Of a stretch of DNA of 64,000 nucleotides, positions 17,189-26,836 are shown in pieces. The stretch's first letter is position 1. Each line of letters starts with the position of its first letter. The DNA is from Saprospiraceae bacterium UBA7328 (GTDB lineage: Bacteria > Bacteroidota > Bacteroidia > Chitinophagales > Saprospiraceae). The translations under genes and the position numbers were made by a program. Location: the NCBI GenBank assembly GCA_002471345.1, contig DKPS01000232.1, forward strand, positions 18,099 through 82,098. Reading direction: 5' to 3'. The notes under the pieces are model-generated. The model made no database searches, was not told where the DNA came from, and worked only from the letters and a program-made list of their open reading frames with translations.

Positions 17189-17611
17189 ATGGACATTACA
17201 TCAGGTGTGTTTTTCTTTTGTGAAGAAATAGTTTATCATCACCCCACAGAATCATCCATAATAAATCTCATTAAAACGATTCTAAGAGACCATGGTTCAG
17301 AATTAGGAAATATCTCAGTGATATTCTGTTCAGATAATTATCTTTTGAAGATGAACAAAGAATATTTGGATCATGATTATTATACAGACATTATCACGTT
17401 TCCAATGCACGAAGATCCAATGTCTGGAGATCTTTTTATTAGTATAGATAGAGTAAAAGAAAATGCCCATCAAAATAATCTCTCCTTTGAATCCGAGCTC
17501 AACCGGGTAATTGTCCACGGGGTGTTACACCTTGTTGGTTATGGCGACAAATCTGAACCTGAAATTATTGAGATGAGAACAAAAGAGGATTATTATCTGA
17601 AAAGGCTCTAA
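17189..17611 (+). CDS. ybeY: Endoribonuclease YbeY (rRNA maturation factor)
   Basis: A protein of about 140 residues. YbeY is a zinc endoribonuclease of 16S rRNA maturation and ribosome quality control. The metal motif is VHGVLHLVGYGDKSE: two histidines four apart as usual, but the third ligand position, His in most bacteria, is Asp here. From memory Bacteroidota YbeY commonly have Asp there, so the enzyme is not necessarily inactive. The upstream FPMHEDPMSGDLFIS is also typical. The ATG at 17189 is preferred to the adjacent TTG at 17186. Confidence 0.9.
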   Translation: MDITSGVFFFCEEIVYHHPTESSIINLIKTILRDHGSELGNISVIFCSDNYLLKMNKEYLDHDYYTDIITFPMHEDPMSGDLFISIDRVKENAHQNNLSFESELNRVIVHGVLHLVGYGDKSEPEIIEMRTKEDYYLKRL

Positions 17612-17637
17612 AGCGATCTTCTTTGAGCTTTGATACT

Positions 17638-18594
17638 TTAAAGTTTTCCCGTCCAGGCAAAGACGCCTTTCAAGAATTTGTTTTTTGTTTTCTGTATCCT
17701 ATAATAAGGCGTCAGCTCCCCTCCAAATGATCTAAAAAACTTTTCAATATTAGGAATCATGCTTCCTTCAAAATTGAAATATTCAGTTTCTTCTAATGAG
17801 GTTCGAACACAATGCCACATCAAATGAGAAAGAGATCCTGAATTTTTGTGCCTGGGATTATTACCAATTGCAAGGCAATAGGTGGATAGGTGATCTTTGA
17901 CTAACAGTATTCCTGCATGGGTTTGATCATTTTCATCTTTACTGAATAGTATTTTGCCCGCATTATTCTCTTTCAGAGCATTATAGATATTGACAATATA
18001 ATTTCTATCATACAATACTTCGCCTCCATTACGAGTAAAGCTCTTACAATTAAGGTTATAGAATTGATCTATATCTTCGGACATTACAATTTGAAATTTG
18101 TTTTGTGCAGTAGATATAATGTTTCGTTGTTTGGAATCTAGTGCCGCCCACAAATCACCTTCCTCTTTACTATTGACGATATATGTATATCTCACGTGAG
18201 TTTCATATCCCGCCCAATAGGATGGTAATACATTGTTTATTGATGGGTGGAAATGCATTTTTATTAATGACACATCCGGCAATTGTGATAATAAGTTACT
18301 AATCACTTTTTTTTCAAAAGAATATTTTGAAACAAGCTTTTGTGTGTTCAAAGGATAAATAAGCCAAGGTCCTAGATAAGGTGCTAACAGAGGCATTGTG
18401 ATGTGAGGTATGCCATACTTTTTTGATTTGTAGTAAGGCATAACTCCCTCTATTCTCCCTCCCTTATCTTTACTTATACATACGTCCCAGCCATTCTCTC
18501 CACAAATGGCTTCTAGATACCAAGGTTTGAAAAAGACTGGCAGTCCTTCCCATTCTTCAAATTGTGATTTGTAAACCTCCTTGTGATCTATCAT
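17638..18594 (-). CDS. FemAB/GNAT-like acyltransferase
   Basis: A 318-residue protein with an N-terminal FemAB-like half (VFFKPWYLEAIC, GGRIEGVMPYYKSKKYGI, PLLAPYLGPWLIYP) and a C-terminal GNAT half (KILFSKDENDQTHAGILLVKD, YCLAIGNNPRHKNSGSLSHLMWH, YFNFEGSMIPNIEKFFRSFGGEL). Proteins of this type transfer acyl or aminoacyl groups onto sugars or peptidoglycan, and they occur in polysaccharide loci. The gene overlaps the upstream glycosyltransferase by 4 bases, supporting a role in surface glycan modification. The exact substrate is unknown. Confidence 0.75.
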   Translation of the reverse strand: MIDHKEVYKSQFEEWEGLPVFFKPWYLEAICGENGWDVCISKDKGGRIEGVMPYYKSKKYGIPHITMPLLAPYLGPWLIYPLNTQKLVSKYSFEKKVISNLLSQLPDVSLIKMHFHPSINNVLPSYWAGYETHVRYTYIVNSKEEGDLWAALDSKQRNIISTAQNKFQIVMSEDIDQFYNLNCKSFTRNGGEVLYDRNYIVNIYNALKENNAGKILFSKDENDQTHAGILLVKDHLSTYCLAIGNNPRHKNSGSLSHLMWHCVRTSLEETEYFNFEGSMIPNIEKFFRSFGGELTPYYRIQKTKNKFLKGVFAWTGKL

Positions 18595-19457
18595 AATGTT
18601 GATTGACCCTGTTCTTTAGGCGAATTGAGCAAAAGGCCTTGGATGATACCAAAAGCAAATTGAATTTTTGCCCGCCATATATAAAACCAAATCTTAACCT
18701 TTTCTACTAATGAAAATTCGAATTTTCTATACTTTATTGCTGATCTCATTGTCGTGAAACGCATTGGCATTAGATAAGAAAAAACATTAAGGAAGGACTT
18801 TTGCCCAGTAAGTGCAGAACCTTTTCCATACTTTCCAATATCAGAAATCAATGAGCCAAACTCTTTCTTGGGATAATTCACAACTGCCCTCTCAGCGGAA
18901 CCTATAGTTAACCCTTCATAAATTGCTCTTTTGGTAAAGAGGATATCATTACCACTTGTAGAGGTAGTTTTAAATTTTCCTAAAACGTCAAAAACATGTC
19001 TTTTTACAAAAAGATTTCCGGCTGTCACACCGTGTTTTTTTTGAACATTCTTTCTGCTATTAAGATACATAAGAGGAAACACCTTGGATGATAACTTCAT
19101 ATCTGACTCTACATTATACCTCCCTGCCACAATGTCAAAATCAACAGATTTACGAAATCCATGTTTCAACCAATTTTTAGTAGGCACGCATTTAGCATCC
19201 AAAAATGCAACAACTTCTCCTTGAGAATATTGAATGCCGTGATTGCGACAAGCATAAGGGTTTTGAATATCCTTTACATAAAGTACTTTAATTGAATTAG
19301 AGTTAACGACTTCCTCAATATTTCCCTCAGAGCCATTATCCACAACTATGATTTCGAAATTGATACCATCACTTTCCTGTTCTGTCAAAGCATTTATACA
19401 TTTTCTAAGATGATCAGTTTGATTTAAATGTGGAATAATAACAGAACAATGCATCAT
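18591..19457 (-). CDS. Family 2 glycosyltransferase
   Basis: A 288-residue GT-A protein. The start is typical (CSVIIPHLNQTDHLRKCINAL), the first nucleotide-binding aspartate is in IIVVDNGSEG, and the DxD-like position reads FLDAKCVPTKNW, that is D-x-K rather than D-x-D. GNLFVKRHVFDVLG with GNDILF follows, and there is a hydrophobic C-terminal segment. It lies head-to-head with the GT4 gene, only 14 bases apart, and overlaps the FemAB-like gene. Confidence 0.88.
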   Translation of the reverse strand: MMHCSVIIPHLNQTDHLRKCINALTEQESDGINFEIIVVDNGSEGNIEEVVNSNSIKVLYVKDIQNPYACRNHGIQYSQGEVVAFLDAKCVPTKNWLKHGFRKSVDFDIVAGRYNVESDMKLSSKVFPLMYLNSRKNVQKKHGVTAGNLFVKRHVFDVLGKFKTTSTSGNDILFTKRAIYEGLTIGSAERAVVNYPKKEFGSLISDIGKYGKGSALTGQKSFLNVFSYLMPMRFTTMRSAIKYRKFEFSLVEKVKIWFYIWRAKIQFAFGIIQGLLLNSPKEQGQSTL

Positions 19458-19471
19458 ATTTACATAAGCAT

Positions 19472-20620
19472 ATGCTCAGTAAATATCCGAAAATATTAGT
19501 CATCTCTGCATGGTACCCCAACAGCTTACATGAAGCAGAAGGGGATTTTATAAAGCACCAAGCTAGGCTTATGTATGAGCAGGGGCTAGACATCAAAGTT
19601 TTTCATGCAAGCATGAGTGTCCGGTTTTTATTAAAAGGAACTTTTACTAAAAAAGTTTTCAAAAAGGAAATTGGCCTGAATGAATATGTCATGGAGATGC
19701 CTTTTTGGCCCAGAAATAATGCCTGGGGAATCAAGAAATGGGCTAATCGATACAAGAATGAAGTCATTAAACATTGTAATCATTATGGGTGGCCTGATAT
19801 GATTCATGCTCATACTTATTTGGGGGGATATGTAGCGAGCCTTATTAGAGAAGAAAAAGAAACACCCTTTATCATGACTCTTCATGAATCACATATTGTT
19901 AGTAATAAGGTGCCTGGTTATCATAAAGATTTATTAGAAAGGTCGTCGTCAAGTGCAAAAGCTGTGATTGCGGTAGGAGACAAACTAGCAAAAGCTCTAA
20001 AAAAACATATCAAAATAAACCCAATAGTCTTTCCAAATTATATAGACTTCAACAAATTCAATCTTGCAAAAGAAAAATTCGAGAATTTCACATTTGTATT
20101 TATTGGAGAACTTATTCCAAGAAAGAGAGTCAATATACTAATTGCCGCTTTTGAACAATTGTGGCAAAAAAACGAAAACATACAACTAAACATAATTGGT
20201 GATGGACCACTTCTTCCTTCTTTGAAAAAACAAGCACGGAGTCTTGGTTCTTCTAGTATGGTTCGCTTTACAGGAAGGCTTAATCAAGAGGACGTTGCTT
20301 CACATTTAGGAAAGTGCCATTGCTTGGTATTACCAAGCGATACAGAGACGTTTGGAATAGTCCTGGCCGAAGCTCTGGCAAGTGGTGTTCCATTTATAAG
20401 TACTCGGTCCGGGGTGACAGAAAAATGGTTTAAAAATCAAGCCTGCCTTTTTATTGGACAAACGACACAAGACCTTCTTCATGCTTTGTATAATATGATG
20501 CAGAACCAAGCCTCTTTAGACCCAAAAGAAATACGTCGTTTTGCCAAAGCCCAATTCAGTAGCGAAGTTGTTATAGAACGCTATAAAGAATTGTACTTAA
20601 CCCTTATCGGAAAAAGCTAG
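19472..20620 (+). CDS. Family 4 glycosyltransferase
   Basis: A 382-residue GT-B protein. The N-terminal half begins ILVISAWYPNSLHEAEGDFIKHQARLM. The C-terminal half holds GELIPRKRVNILIAAFEQLW, LNIIGDGPLLPSL, VRFTGRL and the E-x7-E motif in SDTETFGIVLAEALASGVP. This is a retaining transferase of polysaccharide assembly. Its 3' end overlaps the convergent neighbour by 17 bases, and its start is 14 bases from the divergent GT2 gene. Confidence 0.92.
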   Translation: MLSKYPKILVISAWYPNSLHEAEGDFIKHQARLMYEQGLDIKVFHASMSVRFLLKGTFTKKVFKKEIGLNEYVMEMPFWPRNNAWGIKKWANRYKNEVIKHCNHYGWPDMIHAHTYLGGYVASLIREEKETPFIMTLHESHIVSNKVPGYHKDLLERSSSSAKAVIAVGDKLAKALKKHIKINPIVFPNYIDFNKFNLAKEKFENFTFVFIGELIPRKRVNILIAAFEQLWQKNENIQLNIIGDGPLLPSLKKQARSLGSSSMVRFTGRLNQEDVASHLGKCHCLVLPSDTETFGIVLAEALASGVPFISTRSGVTEKWFKNQACLFIGQTTQDLLHALYNMMQNQASLDPKEIRRFAKAQFSSEVVIERYKELYLTLIGKS

Positions 20621-21485
20621 GCCACAGAGATGGTCTTTTTAGAAACTCTACCCCTTGATACAGTCTTTGTTCAATAAGGCGGTGGTCGCCATTTGGTGAG
20701 TTATATAGAGACTTATAATATGAATAAGAAGAGATGATTTTCTTCTTAATTTTTTTAGGCAGATTCGTGTTTTCAAGGTTGTTTTTCCATTTTTTATAAA
20801 GATGATATTTTCCTTTAATGGAGAGTGGTTTATTAAATGCAGTATTGCCACTGTGTACTCTTCGAACTACTGTGGGTTCTGAATGAATTCCTAATAAGGA
20901 TTGAGTCCTAGCCAATTGCCATAAAAAATCGGTGTCTTCTCCAACTCCTAAGGACTCGTCAAACCAAAAGTGGCCAATAATACTTGAAGCTCTAAATGTG
21001 CACCCAATTATGCTAAAGTGCTCATCGCTTAAAAGAAGATGACTAAATAAATCTTCCGGTAGTATACCTTTTTTAATTCCCGTTCTTTCTTGATAAATCT
21101 CTTGACTGACGTCTTCTCTTAAATCACTTGCTACTGCTTCATATACTCCATCAGCCTCGAAGTGTGAATTCATAAAAGAAAAAGGCTTGACAAACCTGTT
21201 TTTCCAAAAGTAATCATCAGCATCCAAAAATGAAAAGAAGGCTTCTTTTACAATTTTCATTCCTGCATTTCTCGCGGCAGACCTTCCTTTATTTTTTTTG
21301 TGGCTGTGTACATAAATATGATTGTACTTTTTTGCAATCTTTTGACATATTTTTAATGAATCATCTTCACTACCATCATCAACCAATATGATTTGTTTTA
21401 CTTCATTTTGTAGCAAACAAGAATCTATAGCCTCTGAGATATATTTTTGCGCATTATAAATTGGTATAATTACCGCTACAGACAT
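20604..21485 (-). CDS. Family 2 glycosyltransferase
   Basis: A 293-residue GT-A protein: SVAVIIPIYNAQKYISEAI start, ILVDDGSEDDSLKIC for the nucleotide site, SFLDADDYFWKN for the DxD metal site, and LGVGEDTDFLWQL for the acceptor-side ED motif. It has a Lys-rich C-terminus without membrane segments. The gene converges on the GT4 gene (17-base overlap) and is head-to-head with the next GT2 gene, 13 bases apart. Confidence 0.92.
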   Translation of the reverse strand: MSVAVIIPIYNAQKYISEAIDSCLLQNEVKQIILVDDGSEDDSLKICQKIAKKYNHIYVHSHKKNKGRSAARNAGMKIVKEAFFSFLDADDYFWKNRFVKPFSFMNSHFEADGVYEAVASDLREDVSQEIYQERTGIKKGILPEDLFSHLLLSDEHFSIIGCTFRASSIIGHFWFDESLGVGEDTDFLWQLARTQSLLGIHSEPTVVRRVHSGNTAFNKPLSIKGKYHLYKKWKNNLENTNLPKKIKKKIISSYSYYKSLYNSPNGDHRLIEQRLYQGVEFLKRPSLWPSFFR

Positions 21486-21498
21486 TTAGCACTTTAAT

Positions 21499-22404
21499 TT
21501 GAACATCTCTTCAAAAATACTGACAATAATTATATGCACATACAATAGAAATAATATCCTACGCCTTTGTCTTAATTCTATTTCCGCCCAATCTATCAAT
21601 CCTATTAATTTTAATGTTGTTATTGTTAATAACTACGATTGCCCTAAAGTCTCCGCAGAAATTAGAACCCTGATCATTGGCAGTCCGAATATATCCCTCG
21701 TCGAAGAAAAAAGGGCCGGCCTGAGCATTGCTCGCAACAGCGGAGCTTATTCTTCTAAAACAAAGTGGGTGGCTTATCTTGATGACGACTGCATCGTGCC
21801 AGAGGATTTTGTAGAAAAAGCTCTTGATATAATCAAATGGGACAAGTATGATTGTTTTGGAGGGCACATTAATTCATGGTGGCATTATTCAAAACCCAGA
21901 TGGATGAAGCCAACATTTGGCACAAAGCCCAAATTGTCAGATCAAGAGGTGGTACTTAAGGAAGATTATAATTGGGGAGGAAATATTTTCTTTAAAAAAG
22001 AGATGTTATTGGCTATCGGAGGGTTTGATGAAGACATTGGCATGAAAAAAAACAAAATAGGATATTCTGCAGAGAATAGGGTTCAAATCAAAATGAAAGA
22101 GATCGGCCACAGAATCGGTTATATACCATCTTTGTCTGTCAATCACCTCGTTGCTCCTCACAAATACAAACTTTTATGGCATATCAAAGCTGCATATGCA
22201 GAAGGTAGAGATGGCAAGACGGTTTTTCCAGAACAATACACATCCTCCAAATTGTTAAAAGATTTTTTGAGATTGCCTTTAACTGAAGCGCTTTCTATTT
22301 ATAAATGGGCGACTCTATCCAATTACTATTGGGAAAATTTATTTCTGGATGTCTTTAAACCAATATTTCTTCTTTTGGGAAAACTCCGAGCACGGTTAAA
22401 ATGA
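21499..22404 (+). CDS. Family 2 glycosyltransferase (TTG start)
   Basis: A 301-residue GT-A protein with ILTIIICTYNRNNILRLCLN, VIVNNYDCP, AGLSIARNSGA and the metal site YLDDDCIVPEDF. NWGGNIFFKKEMLLAIGGFDED is the usual downstream block. A stop codon at 21487 lies upstream in frame and no ATG intervenes, so TTG at 21499 is the only standard start. It is therefore 13 bases from the divergent GT2 start, and both promoters must lie inside neighbouring genes. Confidence 0.9.
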   Translation: MNISSKILTIIICTYNRNNILRLCLNSISAQSINPINFNVVIVNNYDCPKVSAEIRTLIIGSPNISLVEEKRAGLSIARNSGAYSSKTKWVAYLDDDCIVPEDFVEKALDIIKWDKYDCFGGHINSWWHYSKPRWMKPTFGTKPKLSDQEVVLKEDYNWGGNIFFKKEMLLAIGGFDEDIGMKKNKIGYSAENRVQIKMKEIGHRIGYIPSLSVNHLVAPHKYKLLWHIKAAYAEGRDGKTVFPEQYTSSKLLKDFLRLPLTEALSIYKWATLSNYYWENLFLDVFKPIFLLLGKLRARLK

Positions 22405-22591
22405 GGTCCAAGTTTGTCCCCATTTTATAGTGATTTGCGGGAGCCCACATCAAAACTAGGTGTTTACCCTATGCTCTTCAACTCTTCACCTTCAGGTGAT
22501 ACCACGAATTTTCATAAGTTTTCGTAAAACCCTAGACTATTCTGAAAGATTTAGTAATTATTTAGTGACACCAACAACTAAATATTACACT

Positions 22592-23146
22592 ATGAAAAAC
22601 ACAATCTTAATAACAGCGCTCCTACTTTTAGCCCAAGTAAACACAGCTTTCTCAATCGATTCCCATATAGGTGACAACCTCAAGAAAACGATAATATTAA
22701 TAAATGGTGCTCCTTTTCTTGTGGAGATAAATGAAGAAGGCAAAGTGGTATACAACTACTTACCTGTTCACGATTACTTTGTCTCGAATGAAAGCCATGA
22801 TAATCTTGTGGAAAAAGCTGAAGAAAAATATGAAGAAGAGCTGGCTCTACTGAGCAATTCTAGATTGATAATATTTGATGAAACATCATCTCTTCTTAAT
22901 GAATCAGCAGTAGATAACATTCGAGAATTGGCCAAGTTATATAATCGTGGTGTGTTACAGAACATAAATATTACTGCCGGGCATGTAGAAAAAGAAAATG
23001 ACGAAATTACTGCTGATGATAGAATTAATGCAATTTCTCAACTTCTGAGCGACTTTGGTGTGAAAGAAGGAGATATCAGTGCTGATGTAAAAATATACCG
23101 ATCTGAGCTTCCTAATCAATTTGTTAAAATCGACCTTCTCAGATAA
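22592..23146 (+). CDS. Small secreted protein with diverged OmpA-like C-terminus
   Basis: A 184-residue protein beginning at the ATG at 22592, followed by a signal peptide (ILITALLLLAQVNTAFS). An N-terminal block (IILINGAPFLVEINEEGKVV, then DYFVSNESHDNLVEKA) precedes a region that resembles a weak OmpA/MotB-like fold: IIFDETSSLLNESAVDNI, INITAGHVEKEND, DRINAISQLLSDFGV. The same N-terminal block recurs in the gene at 60900-61316. The function is unknown; peptidoglycan binding is possible only if the OmpA resemblance holds. Confidence 0.7.
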   Translation: MKNTILITALLLLAQVNTAFSIDSHIGDNLKKTIILINGAPFLVEINEEGKVVYNYLPVHDYFVSNESHDNLVEKAEEKYEEELALLSNSRLIIFDETSSLLNESAVDNIRELAKLYNRGVLQNINITAGHVEKENDEITADDRINAISQLLSDFGVKEGDISADVKIYRSELPNQFVKIDLLR

Positions 23147-23183
23147 TACCTGATTACTCCCTAAGTTTAATCAATCAATTAAA

Positions 23184-23214
23184 AGAGAGTCCCTTCAAAG
23201 GGCTCTCTTTTTTT
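23184..23214 (+). terminator. Rho-independent terminator
   Basis: AGAGAG-(T)-CCCT, loop TCAA, AGGG-CTCTCT, followed by a run of seven T. It lies 38 bases after the small secreted protein gene and faces the convergent gene that ends at 23234. Confidence 0.85.
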
Positions 23215-23233
23215 ATTTCATGAACACTAAACC

Positions 23234-24697
23234 CTAAATGCTATAATCAATTTTGACTAAACTTAAAAACCCGCTTCTTTGGCTTGGCACCAATAATTCA
23301 GTAGAGCTGATTTGAAGCGCATCTTTGATTCGGAGTTTTAAGTTTTGATACTCCGTATTCAGAAGACTATTTCTTTTAACACGTCCTGTGCTATCAAAAA
23401 TATATTCGCTTACCGTGTTGCTTGTCTTAATTTCATCATTAAAAATAAGTCTCAACCGAGAAGGAGTCTTAAAGGTGAAAAATGACGAGTATATTCCCTG
23501 GTCATCTTGAGACTTTTGACGTTTATAAATAACTTTTGTCCACTCTGGTTTTGAATCGGGCGAAATTGAATATAAAAGCATGTCTTCATTTAAGTGGTTG
23601 GTCCATGCTCTAGATCTAAATGGATCTGAAGTCTGATAAGATGGGGCCACATAATTTGGTCTTCTGTAAAAGTCATAGCTCATTTCCATGATGAGTAATG
23701 CTCCCCCATCAGCTCTCCATATTATATCTGCAATGACAAAATTGTCTATTGTTGTTTTGTCTTTGGCGTCTTTACCATATAGATCGTTAATGGTGTTATC
23801 TGTAAAAGAATAAAACTGAATATCTGTATCACTTACTCTTTCCAAGGTTGTGTTTAAAACAAAAAACCCATCAGCTTTGTAATGATCTTTTTCGCTATAA
23901 AGACCAAAAAGCCCCATTCGTTCTTGTTCATCATTATAAGAAAGAAACACATCTGAGGTTACAATACCTTGAAGTGGCACCAGAAACTTATCTAACTCTG
24001 CTGAGCTTTCTGGTTTAACCCTCAGGATTTGCATATGATGCTTTTCTTTTTTCCCTTTTTGGTTAAAATGTTGAAGGACCATCCAGAACTCGCCGGAGTT
24101 AGATAATATGACTTGGTTTAAGTCATCTTCTAGAAAGCCCGCTGCAATATTATACGTTTCATCTACTATTGTTTCCTTTCTATGAATATCATAGACAACA
24201 AGTCTAAATTCTTGGTTATTGTAAACTTTATAAATAGAAACTTTACTTCCGTCTTCTGAAAATTCAGTTTGGAAGGGTGAAAAATACTGGAAAGCCTCAT
24301 TGATTGCTATTGATGCAGAATCAATTAATTCTACAGATTTGTTGTAGCTGTTGATTTTCAAGTACTCTGTAGACTTCTCTTTATATGAATATATAATATG
24401 AAAAGAAGAGTCTGTGTGACTGCTGAGGTCTAAGACGTTAACTCTCTTTTTTTCAAAATATGGCGTCCTGGTTGAAAGTCTTACCATATTTTGATCAAAG
24501 GCCACAATGTCCTTTTCATAACCTTTGTCTTGATAAAGCAAAATGACATCATCAATTTTGCCTAAAAGGTGAAAAGCAACATGAGATCTTATATTTAGCT
24601 CCTCTGATTGGATAACTTGCTGAGCTGGAAGAAAAAAATAGAAAAAGCTCATTAAACAGATGGTCAATATTGCTCTCATAAACGACAATTTAATCAT
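23234..24697 (-). CDS. Secreted protein of unknown function
   Basis: About 487 residues from the ATG at 24697, with signal peptide IKLSFMRAILTICLMSFFYF and probable cleavage near PAQQ. A further ATG is at 24679. The mature protein is beta-rich with repeated short strands (for example YNNQEFRLVVYDIHRKET, VILSNSGEFWMVLQHFNQKGK), suggesting a propeller-like or WD-type fold, but I recognise no named family. Its start is 25 bases from the divergent ftcD gene. Confidence 0.75.
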   Translation of the reverse strand: MIKLSFMRAILTICLMSFFYFFLPAQQVIQSEELNIRSHVAFHLLGKIDDVILLYQDKGYEKDIVAFDQNMVRLSTRTPYFEKKRVNVLDLSSHTDSSFHIIYSYKEKSTEYLKINSYNKSVELIDSASIAINEAFQYFSPFQTEFSEDGSKVSIYKVYNNQEFRLVVYDIHRKETIVDETYNIAAGFLEDDLNQVILSNSGEFWMVLQHFNQKGKKEKHHMQILRVKPESSAELDKFLVPLQGIVTSDVFLSYNDEQERMGLFGLYSEKDHYKADGFFVLNTTLERVSDTDIQFYSFTDNTINDLYGKDAKDKTTIDNFVIADIIWRADGGALLIMEMSYDFYRRPNYVAPSYQTSDPFRSRAWTNHLNEDMLLYSISPDSKPEWTKVIYKRQKSQDDQGIYSSFFTFKTPSRLRLIFNDEIKTSNTVSEYIFDSTGRVKRNSLLNTEYQNLKLRIKDALQISSTELLVPSQRSGFLSLVKIDYSI

Positions 24698-24722
24698 ATA
24701 ATTCAGTGTAGTCAATAAACGT

Positions 24723-25694
24723 ATGAACGAGGTCAACTATTTAATTGAATGTATTCCCAATATAAGTGAAGGAAGAGACGAATCGAAAATAAATGAAATA
24801 ATCGCACACATAAGTACACCTAAAGTGCAAATTCTCAATGTAGACATAGGATATGATGCTAATAGGACTGTAATTACTATTATAGGAGGTGTTGTAGATG
24901 TTTTTGCAACAATCAGAAGATTGTATCACAAAACAGCTACCATTATTGATATGGCCATTCATGATGGGCAACACCCAAGATTAGGTGCTGTAGACATTTG
25001 TCCTTTTGTCCCTCTTGATCCAAATAATGTTGAAGATTTAAAGGCGAGAGTTGAAGTTTTATCCCGTGAATTAAGTTTGGAACTAAGCATTCCGGTCTTT
25101 CTCTATGCTCTGTCCTCAATTGGTATTATTAAAACCCTACCTCATCTTCGAGCAGGAGAATACGAAACGCTAATAAATAGTCCTGGGCAAATGGCATATA
25201 ATGCAGATTTTGGAGGATCGCATTTAAATAGATCTTTTGGGGGTACCGTCTTCGGTGTAAGAGACTTTATGATAGCATATAACATCAATATCAATACAAA
25301 TGACCTTTCAGTGGCAAAAAAGATTGCAAAAAAAATGCGGAACCTAAGGCAAAAAAAAGGGCTATATCAAGATAAAGATATTAGGCCGCTTCAAATAATG
25401 GGTTGGTATATGGAGGCATATGGTTGTTGTCAAATATCTACTAACATTCATAACCCCAGAACACTTTCAATTGCCGATGTCTATTTCTTCGTGGCAGAGA
25501 TATCAAATCACTTTGAGGTTGAAACATCATCATCAGAACTTATCGGTATGATTCCCGGTTTCGCAGCAAGCATAGCAAATAAAAGCTTAGTTCAAAAAAA
25601 TATAAAGAAACCATTAGTACAGGCACTTGGTCTTGATTTCAATGGTCCTTTTCAACTTACTGAAAGAATAATTCCTTTTTCTTCTATCTTATAG
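24723..25694 (+). CDS. ftcD: Glutamate formimidoyltransferase
   Basis: A 323-residue protein corresponding to the formiminotransferase domain of FtcD, which moves the formimino group of N-formimino-glutamate (histidine breakdown) onto tetrahydrofolate. Signature stretches are ECIPNISEGRD near the start, NRTVITIIGG, DMAIHDGQHPRLGAVDICPFVPL, and RNLRQKKGLYQDKDIRPLQIMGWYMEAYGC. The cyclodeaminase domain is absent, as usual in bacterial single-domain forms. No other hut genes are near. Its end overlaps galM by 11 bases, convergently. Confidence 0.93.
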   Translation: MNEVNYLIECIPNISEGRDESKINEIIAHISTPKVQILNVDIGYDANRTVITIIGGVVDVFATIRRLYHKTATIIDMAIHDGQHPRLGAVDICPFVPLDPNNVEDLKARVEVLSRELSLELSIPVFLYALSSIGIIKTLPHLRAGEYETLINSPGQMAYNADFGGSHLNRSFGGTVFGVRDFMIAYNININTNDLSVAKKIAKKMRNLRQKKGLYQDKDIRPLQIMGWYMEAYGCCQISTNIHNPRTLSIADVYFFVAEISNHFEVETSSSELIGMIPGFAASIANKSLVQKNIKKPLVQALGLDFNGPFQLTERIIPFSSIL

Positions 25695-26826
25695 AAAACT
25701 TATAAATCGTTTTTGAACGATATTCTTCTCCCGGATCTAATCTCGTAGATGGGAATTTTTCTTGATTGGGAGAGTCTGGAAAATGTTGGGTTTCTAAACA
25801 AAATCCATATCTCTTATTATAACTTTTTCCACCTTTTCCTATTAATGTGCCATCTAGAAAGTTTCCTGTATAAAACTGAACACCAGGCTCTGTAGACAAG
25901 ACTTCCATTTGTCTTCCTGATGAAGGCTCATACACAATTGCCACAGATTTCAATTTAGAAGAAGAGTCTCTCAAAACAAAATTATGGTCATAACCTCCTC
26001 CATGTTGCAATTGAATGTTTTCTGAGTCTATTCTTTCTCCGATAGTCTTTGGAGTAGAAAAGTCAAAAGGCGTGTTTTTCACATTTTCCACTGCCCCAGT
26101 AGGGATTAATGTTTCGTCTACTGGAGTAAATTGGTCAGACTCTATCCTTAACACATGTTCTAAAACATTCCCATTACCTGCACCTTTTAAATTGAAATAA
26201 GAATGATTAGTCAAGTTAATTACGGTTGGTTTGTCAGTCGTAGCCCTATAGTCAATTAATAATTCATTATCATTCGTCAGAGCATACTCTACTGTCACAT
26301 TAAGTTTTCCTGGATATCCTTCTTCTCCGTCTTTGCTGATCGATGAGAGCTCTATTCCTCCACCCTCTTCTATTGTATGTTCTTTAACTTGCCAGACTTT
26401 TTTGTCAAAACCCTGAAAACCGCCATGTAATGAATTTGGGTCATTGTTAATTGGCAATTGAAAAGACTCTTCATTTATTTCAAAAGCGCCTTTGTCAATT
26501 CGATTTCCATAGCGACCTATAATTGCCCCAAAATATGGATGGTCATCTAAATATCCTTTAAGGCTATCAAACCCTAATACAACATCACCTAAAGAACCGT
26601 CTCTGTCTGGGACTTGAATTTTAGTGACTATACCACCATAATTGGTAATGGAAACTTTCATTCCATTTCTATTCTCAAGGATATATAGAAAAACTTCTTC
26701 TCCTTTTACATTACCAAAACTTTCTTTTGTGATTCTTGCTTGCATTACGCGGTCTTTAGATTCATTGCTTGGGTTACATGCAATAATTAAAAACAAAAGA
26801 GCTGAAAACAACATTGATCTGTACAT
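25684..26826 (-). CDS. galM: Aldose 1-epimerase (mutarotase), lipoprotein
   Basis: A protein of about 380 residues with a lipoprotein signal ending LIIAC, then the galactose mutarotase fold: VSITNYGGIVTKIQVPDRDG, FGAIIGRYGNRIDKG, NDPNSLHGGFQGFDKKVW, NLTNHSYFNLKG (catalytic His region), and VQFYTGNFLDG with ETQHFPDSPNQ near the end, containing the general-base Glu. The ATG at 26826 is chosen over the TTG at 26835. It lies 10 bases after the polysaccharide operon on the same strand and may be its last gene. Being a lipoprotein, it probably acts outside the cytoplasm. Confidence 0.93.
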   Translation of the reverse strand: MYRSMLFSALLFLIIACNPSNESKDRVMQARITKESFGNVKGEEVFLYILENRNGMKVSITNYGGIVTKIQVPDRDGSLGDVVLGFDSLKGYLDDHPYFGAIIGRYGNRIDKGAFEINEESFQLPINNDPNSLHGGFQGFDKKVWQVKEHTIEEGGGIELSSISKDGEEGYPGKLNVTVEYALTNDNELLIDYRATTDKPTVINLTNHSYFNLKGAGNGNVLEHVLRIESDQFTPVDETLIPTGAVENVKNTPFDFSTPKTIGERIDSENIQLQHGGGYDHNFVLRDSSSKLKSVAIVYEPSSGRQMEVLSTEPGVQFYTGNFLDGTLIGKGGKSYNKRYGFCLETQHFPDSPNQEKFPSTRLDPGEEYRSKTIYKFSIR

Positions 26827-26836
26827 TGAAAACAAT

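Noticed and set aside
22496-22511. Small inverted repeat TCACCT-TC-AGGTGA before the secreted protein gene
   Set aside because: Six-base arms with a two-base loop are too small and lack any supporting context.
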